A stretch of 64,000 nucleotides of DNA from Paenibacillus aquistagni (GTDB lineage: Bacteria > Bacillota > Bacilli > Paenibacillales > Paenibacillaceae). Made by a program: the position numbers and the translations under genes. Shown here one piece after another: positions 15,855 to 25,353 of the stretch. Positions within the stretch are counted from its first letter, which is position 1. Each line of letters starts with the position of its first letter. The notes under the pieces were generated by a model. That model saw only the letters and a program-made list of their open reading frames with translations, had not been told where the DNA came from and made no database searches. The stretch lies in assembly GCF_900177815.1 (NCBI RefSeq), contig NZ_FXAZ01000002.1, forward strand, positions 62,001-126,000, read 5' to 3'.

Positions 15855-16751
15855 ATGCCGGATATGCCTGAGCGCTATGCCAGTCCATACGAACCACATG
15901 CTGGCTCAGCCATGCCTCATTCTTGGTGGATGAACAGCTATCCTTATGAACAGAATTGGCTGACAAGCGAAGCGATTCTTGAACGGATCAAAAAAGAAGC
16001 TTCCTTCATTGATCTCTATCATCGGCTAGCGGATGAAGCCCCTACTCCTCCCCTTAGGAACAGCATGATTCATGCGATTAACTACAAGCAGACTCTTTTC
16101 CATCACCTGACTGGCCTATATACCTCATTTACAGGAAGGCAGCCCTCGTACCCCTTGGAGATCATTCCTTACCGCGGTTACAATGATGGCCTGATCAAGG
16201 CCTATGAAGAGGGAATGCGAAATGCTGAAGCCTATCACTCTAACAGCAATAAGATTCCACACCCCATGGTTCAACACACTTGGCTCCATGCAGCTGCGGA
16301 TGAACTGCAGCATATAAGCCTATTGCGTTCTCTTAAGCGAATCACCCTGCAAGACTACGGCTCACAGCCATTTATCGTTGACATTGAAGAAGCCGCCAAG
16401 CAAAACAATACGTACCGCACCGCGCTCTGGACAGGAGATCATATGCAAGTTACCTTAATGAGCATCGGTGTCGGCGAGGATATTGGATTGGAAGTGCATC
16501 CGACGACAGACCAATTCATACGCATCGAAGAAGGCCAAGGGCTTGTGCAAATGGGAGATAGCAAAGATAAATTAGACTATCAGAAAATGGCCTACGAGGA
16601 TTATGCCATCATGATCCCTGCAGGCAAATGGCATAATCTAACCAATAAAGGCAATAAGCCGCTTAAAGTTTACGTCATATATGCCCCGCCTGAACACCCG
16701 TTTGGCACTGTTCACAGGACTAGAGCCGATGCGCTCGCTTCAGAAGCCTAG
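15855..16751 (+). CDS. Ferritin-like/cupin fusion protein
   Basis: 298 residues. The N-terminal third is helical, with 'AADELQHISLLRSL' near 150 and upstream Glu/His residues resembling a ferritin-like four-helix bundle. From about residue 175 it is a cupin: motif 1 'GLEVHPTTDQFIRIEEGQG' and motif 2 'IPAGKWHNLTNKG'. The cupin resembles stand-alone proteins such as Bacillus YrkC. In motif 1 the second histidine is replaced by threonine-aspartate, as in that subgroup. The N-terminus is Pro/Tyr/Trp-rich. The ligand and reaction are unknown. ATG 15855 follows AAGGA by 10 bases. It is monocistronic, ended by the terminator at 16784. Confidence 0.78.
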   Translation: MPDMPERYASPYEPHAGSAMPHSWWMNSYPYEQNWLTSEAILERIKKEASFIDLYHRLADEAPTPPLRNSMIHAINYKQTLFHHLTGLYTSFTGRQPSYPLEIIPYRGYNDGLIKAYEEGMRNAEAYHSNSNKIPHPMVQHTWLHAAADELQHISLLRSLKRITLQDYGSQPFIVDIEEAAKQNNTYRTALWTGDHMQVTLMSIGVGEDIGLEVHPTTDQFIRIEEGQGLVQMGDSKDKLDYQKMAYEDYAIMIPAGKWHNLTNKGNKPLKVYVIYAPPEHPFGTVHRTRADALASEA

Positions 16752-16783
16752 CTTACATGTGAATAATGTGAACCCTAAACATC

Positions 16784-16831
16784 AAAGAGGAGTAAGGAAA
16801 CCGCTTGAAGCCCCGTTCCTCACTCCTCTTT
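16784..16831. terminator. Bidirectional terminator
   Basis: AAAGAGGAGTAAGGAA pairs with TTCCTCACTCCTCTTT (one bulge) across a 16-base loop. Flanking A and T runs let it serve both converging genes, the cupin fusion (+) and the flavin oxidoreductase (-). Confidence 0.8.
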
Positions 16832-16879
16832 ATTATTTGCATGGCAGATCTCAGCAGTGGACAGGCCTCGCTTTCTTCG

Positions 16880-17956
16880 CTACTGTCCGACTATTGCCCG
16901 ATCGACGAGCGGCCGCACCTTCAATGCGAGCAGTTCAATCGCTTGAGCCAGCTTGCTTAAGGGGACGCCGCCCACATCCATCTGCAGCATATAGCGCGTC
17001 AACCCGTATTGTTCGTGCATCCTGACAATCTTCTCCGCAACCTGCTCTGGACTGCCAACCATGAACGCTGTATGGGGCGCAGCGAGCTCCATAAATGCGT
17101 CTTTCGTCAGCGGTTCAAATACCCGATCCCCGCGCTTAAATTGTTCCTTATAATGGGCATAGTAAGGATAGAATTCATCTATCGCTTGCTCTGCACTCTT
17201 CGCAATATAGCCATGGCCTGTGACACCGACAGGAAGCGACTCATTCTTATATCCTGCCTGCTGTCCCGCTGTTCGATATGCTTCAACCAAAGGCTTATAT
17301 GCAGCAGAGTCACCCTTTAGGATCGCCATGACTAGGCCTGTCCCACAGGAGCCTGCCAACGCCGCTGTCGCCTCCGTTCCTCCTACACCTATCCACAACG
17401 GAAGCCGCTCCTGCAGCGGTCGCGGAGCAATCTCTGCCTGCTTAATAGCGGTACGATGCCGCCCTTCCCATGTGACCCGCTCTTTCTCATTTAGAAGCTG
17501 AAGCAGGCGAATGTGCTCAGCAAATACTTCCTCGTGCTGCTCGAGCTTATAGCCAAACAGCGGAAACGGCTCCAAAAAAGCCCCTCGGCTAGAAATAATC
17601 TCCGCTCGACCGTCAGACAGTAAATCGAGAGTAGCAAAATCCTCGAATACGCGAACTGGATCAGCTGTACTCAGTACAGTCGTTGCACTCGTCAAACGAA
17701 TCCGCTTCGTTGCCTGGGCAATAGCTGCCAGCACTACTGGTGGAGAGGATACAGCAAAATCCAGACGATGATGCTCCCCTACCCCGAACAGTTCAATACC
17801 AGCCTCATCCGCAAGCTTGGCCGCTTCGATTAGCTCTTGCAGGCGCTGCCGCGGAGCCATCCACTCCCCGGTGCGCGGATTTCTAGCAAGATCGCCTAAT
17901 GTATAAATGCCAAACTGAATGGCATGTCTGGTTAAATTCCCACGTTCAGCTTCCAT
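16880..17956 (-). CDS. LLM-class flavin-dependent oxidoreductase
   Basis: 358 residues, bacterial luciferase-like TIM barrel. Family landmarks include 'LADEAGIELFGVGEHH' near 50, 'TSATTVLSTADPVRVFEDFATLDLLSDGRAE' and the C-terminal 'VGSPEQVAEKIVRMHEQYG'. Such enzymes are FMNH2/F420-dependent monooxygenases or reductases of varied substrate. ATG 17956 has AAGGGA about 10 bases upstream. It is transcribed alone, convergent with the cupin gene. Confidence 0.9.
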   Translation of the reverse strand: MEAERGNLTRHAIQFGIYTLGDLARNPRTGEWMAPRQRLQELIEAAKLADEAGIELFGVGEHHRLDFAVSSPPVVLAAIAQATKRIRLTSATTVLSTADPVRVFEDFATLDLLSDGRAEIISSRGAFLEPFPLFGYKLEQHEEVFAEHIRLLQLLNEKERVTWEGRHRTAIKQAEIAPRPLQERLPLWIGVGGTEATAALAGSCGTGLVMAILKGDSAAYKPLVEAYRTAGQQAGYKNESLPVGVTGHGYIAKSAEQAIDEFYPYYAHYKEQFKRGDRVFEPLTKDAFMELAAPHTAFMVGSPEQVAEKIVRMHEQYGLTRYMLQMDVGGVPLSKLAQAIELLALKVRPLVDRAIVGQ

Positions 17957-18108
17957 ATGTTCGTATCCCTTCTTCCTATTCTACAAGCGGCGTACCTTCA
18001 TGCTTTGCTAATCTATTTGCACGATCTTATGCTATTGCTCTATGATAAACATAACCAACAACGCGTTGACTTACACGCACAGCACAACGAATCAGCAGGA
18101 GGCGCACT

Positions 18109-18669
18109 ATGATCGTGATCGAAACATCCAGACTGCTGCTTCGCGACTGGAAAGCAGCAGATCTAACACCCTTTTGTCACATGAATGCAGATGAAGACGT
18201 CATGCGATATTTTCCCAAGCCCTTAAGCGATGAAGAGACGATGCAATTCTATACCTCCATTATATCGGAGTTTAAGCAGTGTGGATTTGGCTTATATGCC
18301 GTAGAGCAAAAAGAAACGAATGACTTCATAGGCTTTATTGGCTTTCATCAAGCAGCCTTTGAAGCTGACTTCACGCCGTGCATCGAGATCGGCTGGCGAT
18401 TGAAGAAAGAGGCATGGGGAGAGGGCTACGCCACAGAAGGAGCCAAGGCCTGTCTTCACTATGGCTTTAGCCAATTAGGCTTCCAAAGCGTGCACAGCTT
18501 CACAGCAGCTATCAATCAGCCTTCACAGCGGGTGATGAATAAGCTTGGCATGCGTTATGTGAAGCATTTCAACCATCCTAGAGTAGAGCCCGACAGTCCC
18601 TTGTATCCTCATGTTTTATACGAGATAGACTCTTCTGTTATTAAAGACGCGCCTGCATATAATCTGTAG
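18109..18669 (+). CDS. GNAT N-acetyltransferase (RimJ/RimL type)
   Basis: 186 residues. The acetyl-CoA loop is recognisable in 'LKKEAWGEGYATEGAKACLHYGF' (about 98-120), followed by 'SQRVMNKLGMRYV', typical of RimJ/RimL-like acetyltransferases that modify protein N-termini or small amines. AGGAGG lies 6 bases before the ATG. It stands alone, ended by the terminator at 18744. Confidence 0.9.
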   Translation: MIVIETSRLLLRDWKAADLTPFCHMNADEDVMRYFPKPLSDEETMQFYTSIISEFKQCGFGLYAVEQKETNDFIGFIGFHQAAFEADFTPCIEIGWRLKKEAWGEGYATEGAKACLHYGFSQLGFQSVHSFTAAINQPSQRVMNKLGMRYVKHFNHPRVEPDSPLYPHVLYEIDSSVIKDAPAYNL

Positions 18670-18743
18670 GAACATGAAACACAATTAGCAAGATTTCGGC
18701 AGCCAATCTACATTTATGCTAAGCACTCCATTCGCCAAGCACC

Positions 18744-18807
18744 AAAAGCAGCTTCGAAGCAAACAAGGATGATGTCCCGTTCCTTGCATGCCTTCAAGCT
18801 GCTTTTT
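18744..18807. terminator. Bidirectional terminator
   Basis: AAAAGCAGCTTCGAAG pairs with CTTCAAGCTGCTTTTT, and an inner CAAGGA/TCCTTG extends the stem. It lies between two convergent genes and has A and T runs on its two sides. Confidence 0.75.
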
Positions 18808-18830
18808 GTATGCCTCAGTCGTGCTTTATT

Positions 18831-20285
18831 TCAAGAATCGCTCTCGGATATAGGCTTCATGACCTGCTTAACCTTATCCAGATAAGCATATCCATACTTT
18901 TGATCCGGCTCCAGATACGTGCCTTCCGCCCATTCGTTCCACGCATTAATAAAGGTAAACTCATTCCCCAGCTGATTGGCCTTATGGACGAGCTGACGCA
19001 GATAATGCCCGAACTTTTCAGGCGAGGCCCCTTGAAAGACGAAGGCGTCCTTTCCACGCCTAGCCGTATTGTCCCAATCGACAAAGCCGCCGAGATATAT
19101 CTTCTTCTCCGATCCATTGAAGGTACGCTCCAAGATACGCGTCCATACCGCATCATAATTGACAAGCGTAAGGTCACGGCTGCGTTCCTCCATCAACTGA
19201 ACAGCATGGTACATCTGATGGAATCCATGCGCTGGAACATCGTGAGAAGTCGTATACATAGGCTCAAATTGCAGTCTTGCATCAAATATGTCCAGCGAGG
19301 CGAGCGGGAAGCCGCCCATGGTCTCGACAAAATAGATACCCTCCAGCCCATTGCGCCTAGCAAGGCGCTGCCAGTATTCCAGCATTTCCTTGCACTCCTC
19401 TATCAGCTCCGCGCGGTAAATGATAAAGAGCGGCTTATTATTCACCCGAATGTAGCGGGGATCGTTAAAGATATTCAACAAATAATGAAAGTGCTCCTTC
19501 CATATCCTGCGGCTGCCGTATTCCTGCGGTATTAGCACCTGGTCACTGCGCCCATCCCAATTGCGTGTCCACGGCTCATTGGCCCAGGACAAGCAGAAGG
19601 GGAAGTCAGGTTCTCCGGAAGCAAGCATATTGTGCAGCGGGGTTTCCAAGAGCAGCTTGCCCTTGAACCAATAGTGGTAATAGCAAAAGCCATATATCCC
19701 GTAATCCCGCGCCAGACGTGCCTGCCAATTCTGCACCTTGCTTTTCCGCAAATCGTAATAATTGAATTGAAACGGCTCGCGAGGCTGATAATGTCCACGG
19801 TATAGCGGGCGAGCCTTCTTCGTATTGGTCCATTCGGTAAACCCTTCTCCCCACCACTCATCATTTTCTGGAATGCTGTGGAATTGAGGCAAATAAAAAG
19901 CAATCAGCTTGGTGTTAACCTTCTCCGTGGAGTTGATAGGTGCAGGATTGGATGAGAAGCGATCATCCTCACTGTGCTCGCATGACGAAGCGTTGATATT
20001 GTGCTCGTTCGAATGCTCTTGTAAAGCATTCGGAGCTGTTATAACTGAAGACAATGGATGCTCTGCAAGCGCTGCAGATGAATGATTCTTTCTTGCAGGC
20101 CTTACAGCAGGTGGAAAGCCTCTCAAGCGACGCGCGGATGAAAGCCGCCGATTCCGTTTTTTCCTCCATTTTCTTGTTCGGATAAGCCGTCTCTTCTTCC
20201 GAGAGAGAGAAGCGCCTCTTTGCACTCGACGTTTGCCTTTTTTTATGCGAGCTCGCAGCTTGCGGCGTTTACGCACAGCGGCCAC
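18831..20285 (-). CDS. WbsX-like glycan protein (GH99-like domain) with polybasic head
   Basis: About 484 residues. From residue ~120 it is a WbsX/GH99-like domain: 'IAFYLPQFHSIPENDEWWG.GFTEWTN', 'YGFCYYHYWFKGKLLLE', 'FCLSWANEPWTRNWDG' and 'FINAWNEWAEGTYLEPD'. Such proteins occur in O-antigen and cell-wall glycan clusters as putative glycan-processing enzymes. The first ~60 residues are exceptionally rich in Arg/Lys with no hydrophobic stretch, followed by a ~55-residue polar linker. Start: AGGAGG is 9 bases before GTG 20285; ATG 20291 and 20303 are possible. No glycan operon surrounds it, and it is divergent from the YesM kinase at 20578. Confidence 0.85.
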   Translation of the reverse strand: MAAVRKRRKLRARIKKGKRRVQRGASLSRKKRRLIRTRKWRKKRNRRLSSARRLRGFPPAVRPARKNHSSAALAEHPLSSVITAPNALQEHSNEHNINASSCEHSEDDRFSSNPAPINSTEKVNTKLIAFYLPQFHSIPENDEWWGEGFTEWTNTKKARPLYRGHYQPREPFQFNYYDLRKSKVQNWQARLARDYGIYGFCYYHYWFKGKLLLETPLHNMLASGEPDFPFCLSWANEPWTRNWDGRSDQVLIPQEYGSRRIWKEHFHYLLNIFNDPRYIRVNNKPLFIIYRAELIEECKEMLEYWQRLARRNGLEGIYFVETMGGFPLASLDIFDARLQFEPMYTTSHDVPAHGFHQMYHAVQLMEERSRDLTLVNYDAVWTRILERTFNGSEKKIYLGGFVDWDNTARRGKDAFVFQGASPEKFGHYLRQLVHKANQLGNEFTFINAWNEWAEGTYLEPDQKYGYAYLDKVKQVMKPISESDS

Positions 20286-20577
20286 ATTCATCCCCCTCCT
20301 CATAGCATCTATAACTATTGCTATGGTATTCAATTTTGCACGGAAGGAACAGGCACGAGGCAATTTTCCGCAGATGTGGATGATTGGAAAGCACATGCAT
20401 GTACGGCAGCGTCAAACATCCGTTCCTTGCAGCGATCTTATTTTCAATAAATGGATCCCGAAAATGAAAAGGCTTACCAAATTGACAAACAACCCTCCCC
20501 GTTCGTTGTAGAATACTGTATAATTTTAGCAAGTCATGTCGAATAGATCATCAATGCTCATAAAGGGGGATCATGAT
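20286..20577. other. Divergent promoter region
   Basis: 292 bases between the WbsX-like gene (-) and the second YesM (+). A TTGACA (20482-20487) and a TATAAT (20519-20524) are present but 31 bases apart, so they do not form a standard promoter together. TAGAAT at 20509-20514 is 21 bases from TTGACA. The kinase promoter may use one of these with an activator. Confidence 0.3.
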
Positions 20578-22341
20578 GTGCAGCGTTGGCTAGGCAAATC
20601 CTTAAAGCGCAAGCTGTCAGTCATTCTGTTAGGCGCAATACTCGTTCCACTGCTGTCCCTTGGCTATGTTCTCTACAATGTTGCCGCGCTCGAAGCGGAG
20701 GCTAAGGCCAAGCAAGCGAGCACCAGCATTTTGGAGCAGATTCGAACCAATCTTGAATTTATACTACAGGATGTGGAAGATATGTCCATCTTTCTGATTG
20801 GACAAGAGGATATTCAGCGTTACCTTGCCAAGCCGCAAAAGGACGGCTACCTGCAAATTAAAATTATGGGTTTTCTGTCCAATCTCGTTTTTTCAAAAAA
20901 ATACATATCTAATATTTCGATTTATCCGAACAATGGGAACCATTCGTTATCGAACACTACGATTTTCAATAACGGTCTTATTACACCATCAGAAAATAAA
21001 CTAGAGCAGGACCAAAACCAAAAGCGATGGACTACACTGTACACGAACGTCACGACGAATGGACAAGAGCATGTGCTCTCCTTGCTTCGACCGATCGGCA
21101 GCATGACGACCTACAAGTCCAAAGGCACGTTATCGATCAGCATCAATGAACGCTCCCTCTCTCAATTCATGACGCACTCGGGAGGTACCGCCAGCGGTTA
21201 TGTCCTGCTGCTTGATGACAATGGAATGATCATCTCCGGCGGGAAGCGGGATAGGCTGCTTGAGCCGATCACAGACATCTTCTCGGATCTGCCTGTTATG
21301 GAGAAGAATCAAGGCTTTATCAATGCTGGTCATGGCAGCGACAAATCAACGATTGTCTATCAGCGAATTCCTGAGGTGAATTGGACATTGCTGACGGTTA
21401 TTCCTTATGAGCAGTTTCATGCACAAAGCCGCTATGTGCTCACTCTGACGGCTGTAGCCGTAGGACTTGCGATAATCATTATCGCGGGCTTCGTTCTCTT
21501 TCTTGTGCAGCATGTGACCAAGCCGCTCCATTCACTCACCCAATCCTTAAAGGAATTCCAGCCTGATGATCAGGTCGTCACACTCCCGGTCACGTCTTCA
21601 GATGAGGTGGGGCTCTTGATCCACAGCTACAACAAATTGAATGAACGCATCCAGCGACTAATGATAGAGGTCCAGCGCAATGAAGGACTGAAGAAGGAAG
21701 CGGATATGAATGCCCTGCAGGCGCAGATCAATCCTCACTTTTTATACAACACGCTTGCAAGCATCCATTGGCTCGCACTCATGAATAAAGACGCGCGCAT
21801 TGCCGAGATGGTCGGTTCCTTAAGCGACTTTCTGCGATTCAGCCTGAATAAAGGCAGCGAGTACTGTACGATCAAGCAGGAAATGGAGCACGCCAAGCAT
21901 TACAGCTCGATTCAGAAGCTTCGATATCCAAACCAATTTGAATTGGAGTTTCAAGTCCCATCGCAACTAGAGCAGCAATGGATGGTCAAGCTGCTTGTAC
22001 AGCCTCTGATCGAGAATGCCATTATGCATGGTGTCATGAAGAAGCAGGAGCCCGGCTACATCTCCGTAACCGTAGAAGCGCTTGATGATGCGCATATCCA
22101 GTTTGTCGTTGAGGATTCCGGGTTAGGTATCTCAACTGAGCGGCTTCAACTGCTAAGAGCAGAGCTTGCCGAACCGTTAAAGGACGATACCGAGAGAAGA
22201 AAAGAAAGCTATGGGCTTCGCAATGTCCATCAGCGGCTGAAGCTTCATTATGGCTCTAGCACTGGACTTACGATTGAAAGTGTGGAAGGTCGCGGCACCA
22301 AGGTATCATTCATCATTCCCTACAAGGAGGACTCACGATGA
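20578..22341 (+). CDS. Sensor histidine kinase (YesM-like)
   Basis: About 587 residues. A first membrane helix lies near 12-35, an extracellular sensing domain follows, a second helix is near 285-310, then a HAMP segment and the LytS/YesM-type kinase: 'QAQINPHFLYNTLASIHW' with the phosphorylated histidine, 'LVQPLIENAIMHGV' as N box and an intact 'VEDSGLGIS' G box. GTG 20578 is chosen because AAAGGGGG lies 8 bases upstream; an in-frame ATG at 20536 has no such site. The stop overlaps the next start (ATGA), so kinase and regulator are translationally coupled. The importer downstream suggests a sugar-sensing role. Confidence 0.93.
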   Translation: MQRWLGKSLKRKLSVILLGAILVPLLSLGYVLYNVAALEAEAKAKQASTSILEQIRTNLEFILQDVEDMSIFLIGQEDIQRYLAKPQKDGYLQIKIMGFLSNLVFSKKYISNISIYPNNGNHSLSNTTIFNNGLITPSENKLEQDQNQKRWTTLYTNVTTNGQEHVLSLLRPIGSMTTYKSKGTLSISINERSLSQFMTHSGGTASGYVLLLDDNGMIISGGKRDRLLEPITDIFSDLPVMEKNQGFINAGHGSDKSTIVYQRIPEVNWTLLTVIPYEQFHAQSRYVLTLTAVAVGLAIIIIAGFVLFLVQHVTKPLHSLTQSLKEFQPDDQVVTLPVTSSDEVGLLIHSYNKLNERIQRLMIEVQRNEGLKKEADMNALQAQINPHFLYNTLASIHWLALMNKDARIAEMVGSLSDFLRFSLNKGSEYCTIKQEMEHAKHYSSIQKLRYPNQFELEFQVPSQLEQQWMVKLLVQPLIENAIMHGVMKKQEPGYISVTVEALDDAHIQFVVEDSGLGISTERLQLLRAELAEPLKDDTERRKESYGLRNVHQRLKLHYGSSTGLTIESVEGRGTKVSFIIPYKEDSR

Positions 22342-23879
22342 GATTGCTTATTATTGACGATGAAATGATCATACGCACAGGCATCCAGCAAGTGATCGAT
22401 TGGCCGGCCCTCGGAATTGAAGCGCTCCTACCCGCGGCATCCGCCGAGGAAGCGCTTGAGCGAATTCCTGATGAGCTGCCACATATCGTCTTAACCGATA
22501 TTCGCATGTCCGGCATGGATGGGCTGGAGCTTGCCTCCATTCTTCATCAGCAGTATCCAGAGATGGAGATCATTATTTTGTCGGGATACGATGAATTCAG
22601 CTATGTCCAACAAGCGATGCGCGAAGGAGTCAGCGACTATCTTCTGAAGACAAGCCGGCCAGAGGAAATCATAAAAACGATGCTGAAGGCCAAACAGCGC
22701 ATTACAGATCGCATTGAAAAGCATAAACGAGGCAGTCTCGGCGACTCCGCGCTTCGCACTCAGCTTCTCGAGCAGCTGATAAAAGAAGGCATCAGTGAAT
22801 CCTCCCTGCTGGCACAGGCGGTGGATTCCTTCCAGCTTGAGATGCCCTCTGGGTATGATCAGATTATGATCTTGAATGCTGACGGCTGGGAGGATCTATC
22901 CCTTCTGCTCTTTGCGATTCATAACATATTAGAGGAGACCCTCTCTTGCCATACACTGGTGTATGCCGATCATATGGTCATCCTGCTTCGATCTCCGAGC
23001 GCAATGGACCAGCAAGGACGGATTCAACAGCTGCTGGAACGCTTGGAAGGCATGCTCAAATGCACGATTTTTGCTGCACTAGGCACGAATGCCAGCCATT
23101 ATTCAGAGTGGCCTAAGTCTTATTCGGCTGCGAAGGAAGCCTTTATGTATCGTATGATCACAGGCAATCGCGGACTTATTGCGTTTCATGCCGTACAAAA
23201 CCGAACGGGAGGGAGAACCGTTTGTTCACTCGAAGAGGAAGCAGAACTCAGCTCTATTCTGGTAAAGGGCAATCGCGCCGAACTGCATGGATGGGTGCAT
23301 CAGAAGATCGGTGCCCAGCTTGCTGATGATCAGGTTACCACTGAATCGCTGCAAGCCTACATACAATCGATCATCATCTCAGGCTATCGCTTTATTGAGC
23401 GTATGGGAAACTCTCAGCTTCTAGGGCAGCATGGAGCTTTGCCACCGCTGCGAGACCTTCAGCAAAGCCTGAATGCTTCACCGGAGCAGCTATTGTACGA
23501 AGCCTGCAGCTTGCTGATGGACAGCTATCGGCAGCAGTCCTCGGAGCATCGCGGCAATTCTTATGTCGAGCAAGCCATAGTGTTCATACGCAATCATCTG
23601 CATACAGGCATCACGCTGCAGCAGGTCGCGCGTGAGGTTCATCTTAATCCCAACCATTTCAGCGAGGTGTTTAAGCGGGAGACTGGCCAGAATTACATCG
23701 ACTTTGTCACACGGGAACGAATCGAGCGGGCGGCAGAGATACTCAAAAATTCAGAGATGAAGATTAGTCAGGTCGCACGGGCGGTTGGCTACGAAGATAT
23801 GAAGTATTTTAGTCAGCTGTTCAAGAAATTCACATGCATGACGCCATCCGAGTTCCGCAGCGAATCTCAATCAAACTGA
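22338..23879 (+). CDS. AraC-type response regulator (YesN-like)
   Basis: 513 residues. The receiver domain has D7/D8 and phosphoacceptor D54 in 'VLTDIRMSGMDG'. In place of the usual lysine-proline, the switch loop reads 'LLKTSRPEE'. Two AraC helix-turn-helix motifs lie at about 410-505 ('VAREVHLNPNHFSEVFKRETG', 'VARAVGYEDMKYFSQLFKK'). AAGGAGG lies 7 bases before the ATG. It is the partner of the upstream kinase and the likely activator of the importer genes that follow. Confidence 0.94.
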   Translation: MRLLIIDDEMIIRTGIQQVIDWPALGIEALLPAASAEEALERIPDELPHIVLTDIRMSGMDGLELASILHQQYPEMEIIILSGYDEFSYVQQAMREGVSDYLLKTSRPEEIIKTMLKAKQRITDRIEKHKRGSLGDSALRTQLLEQLIKEGISESSLLAQAVDSFQLEMPSGYDQIMILNADGWEDLSLLLFAIHNILEETLSCHTLVYADHMVILLRSPSAMDQQGRIQQLLERLEGMLKCTIFAALGTNASHYSEWPKSYSAAKEAFMYRMITGNRGLIAFHAVQNRTGGRTVCSLEEEAELSSILVKGNRAELHGWVHQKIGAQLADDQVTTESLQAYIQSIIISGYRFIERMGNSQLLGQHGALPPLRDLQQSLNASPEQLLYEACSLLMDSYRQQSSEHRGNSYVEQAIVFIRNHLHTGITLQQVAREVHLNPNHFSEVFKRETGQNYIDFVTRERIERAAEILKNSEMKISQVARAVGYEDMKYFSQLFKKFTCMTPSEFRSESQSN

Positions 23880-23975
23880 ATTCTGTCTACCCTTCTTCTG
23901 AATGATGTCCCCTGTCAGGGCTTCGCACGTCACTCTATACTGAAGGAGAACAAAGAAAAGATATTGGAGGGGTTA

Positions 23976-25322
23976 ATGATCATGTCAAGAAAATGGATTC
24001 AAGCGCTCGTCTTTTTGATGATCCTGACAACCGTTCTCGCTGGCTGCGGCGGCGGAAGCACTCCGAAGGAAAACACAGACAATGCTTCTTCAGGAAAGGA
24101 GCAGCCTGCGGAGAAGGTAAAGCTGTCCCTGTGGCATAACTTTACCGGCGAGGATCTTAGAGCCAAGGCTATGAGAGGCATCATTGAGCAATTTCAAAAC
24201 GATCACGAGAATATCCAGCTTGAGATTCAAGCGATCCCGCCAGACGGCTATCGCCAGCGTTTGAAGACTGTGGCGGCAGCAAACGAACTGCCAGATGTGT
24301 TCATTATGCATCCAGGCACGATCGCAAAGGAGTTCTCCTCAGCGGGTGTCATTCAGCCGCTTGATGATTTGCTGAACAAGCATGCGGATTGGAAAGATGG
24401 CTACCTGCCTAACTCCTTTGATGACTTTACCTTCGACGGCAAAATCTACAGTGCGCCGATGAGCTTGTCTCCAACCTCCATCTTGTACTACAACAAGAAG
24501 ATTCTAGCGGATAATGGGCTTAGCGTCCCTACCACCTGGGAGGAGCTGCTCCATGCGGTTGAAGTCTTAAACAGCAAGAATATCATTCCGATTGCACTCG
24601 GCAACAAAGCGCCGTGGCTCGCACAATCCAGCATCCTAAGCTCGCTTGCGGACCGGGTAACGGGTACGGAATGGTTTAATAAGGCCGTTCTACAAGACGG
24701 GGCCAAATTTACAGATCCTGAATTTGTGGAAGCGCTCTCCTATATGCAGGAGCTTGCGATGGTTGGTGCCTTCCAAGAAGGCTTCAATGCTATTGACACC
24801 ACCCAGATGGAACAGCTGTACGCACAAGGCAAAGCAGCTATGATGATTGAAGGCGGCTGGGCCGTTACGAATCTCGTCGCTTCCGCTTCTGAAGACATTC
24901 TTGCCAATACAGGCGTTGCCATCCTCCCTTCCATCCCTAACGGAAAAGGAGATCCGAATACCGTATCTGGCGCCATTGGCGTAGGTCCAGCAATGAGCAG
25001 CAAGGTAGAAGGAGCGAAGAAGGAGGCGGCAGAGCAATTGGTGCTTGCCTTGGCAGGACCAGAAGCGCAAAAGATCACGCTCGAAGCCAATCAATTGATC
25101 AGCTTCAAGGCGGAGCTCGATAAGAGCAAAGTTAACCCATTATTTGCTGACCTCTATGAGCTTGTAAATAAGGTAGGCCGCACGCCAGTATATGATGCGA
25201 GACTCACTTCCCAAGCAACGGAGGCGGTCAACAACGGTTTGCAAGAGCTGCTCTTGGGCGCTAAGCCTGAGGACGTCGCGAAGAAGATTCAAGATGCGCA
25301 AGAGCAAGGCTTGAAGGAATAA
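23976..25322 (+). CDS. Sugar-binding lipoprotein of ABC importer
   Basis: About 448 residues. The lipoprotein signal ends in the lipobox LAGC (Cys near 24-28 depending on start). The rest is a family 1 solute-binding fold ('LPDVFIMHPGTIAKEF', 'ILYYNKKILADNGLSVPTTWEEL', 'YAQGKAAMMIEGGWAV'). ATG 23976 follows GGAGG closely, and ATG 23982 is 11 bases after it; both are plausible. It sits between the YesM/YesN pair and two permeases on the same strand, so the five genes form one locus. Confidence 0.94.
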   Translation: MIMSRKWIQALVFLMILTTVLAGCGGGSTPKENTDNASSGKEQPAEKVKLSLWHNFTGEDLRAKAMRGIIEQFQNDHENIQLEIQAIPPDGYRQRLKTVAAANELPDVFIMHPGTIAKEFSSAGVIQPLDDLLNKHADWKDGYLPNSFDDFTFDGKIYSAPMSLSPTSILYYNKKILADNGLSVPTTWEELLHAVEVLNSKNIIPIALGNKAPWLAQSSILSSLADRVTGTEWFNKAVLQDGAKFTDPEFVEALSYMQELAMVGAFQEGFNAIDTTQMEQLYAQGKAAMMIEGGWAVTNLVASASEDILANTGVAILPSIPNGKGDPNTVSGAIGVGPAMSSKVEGAKKEAAEQLVLALAGPEAQKITLEANQLISFKAELDKSKVNPLFADLYELVNKVGRTPVYDARLTSQATEAVNNGLQELLLGAKPEDVAKKIQDAQEQGLKE

Positions 25323-25353
25323 TAGATACTAATCTAGGAAGGGAATCTTTGAT

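Noticed and set aside
20482-20524. TTGACA and TATAAT upstream of the second YesM gene as one promoter
   Set aside because: They are 31 bases apart, far beyond the usual 16-18.
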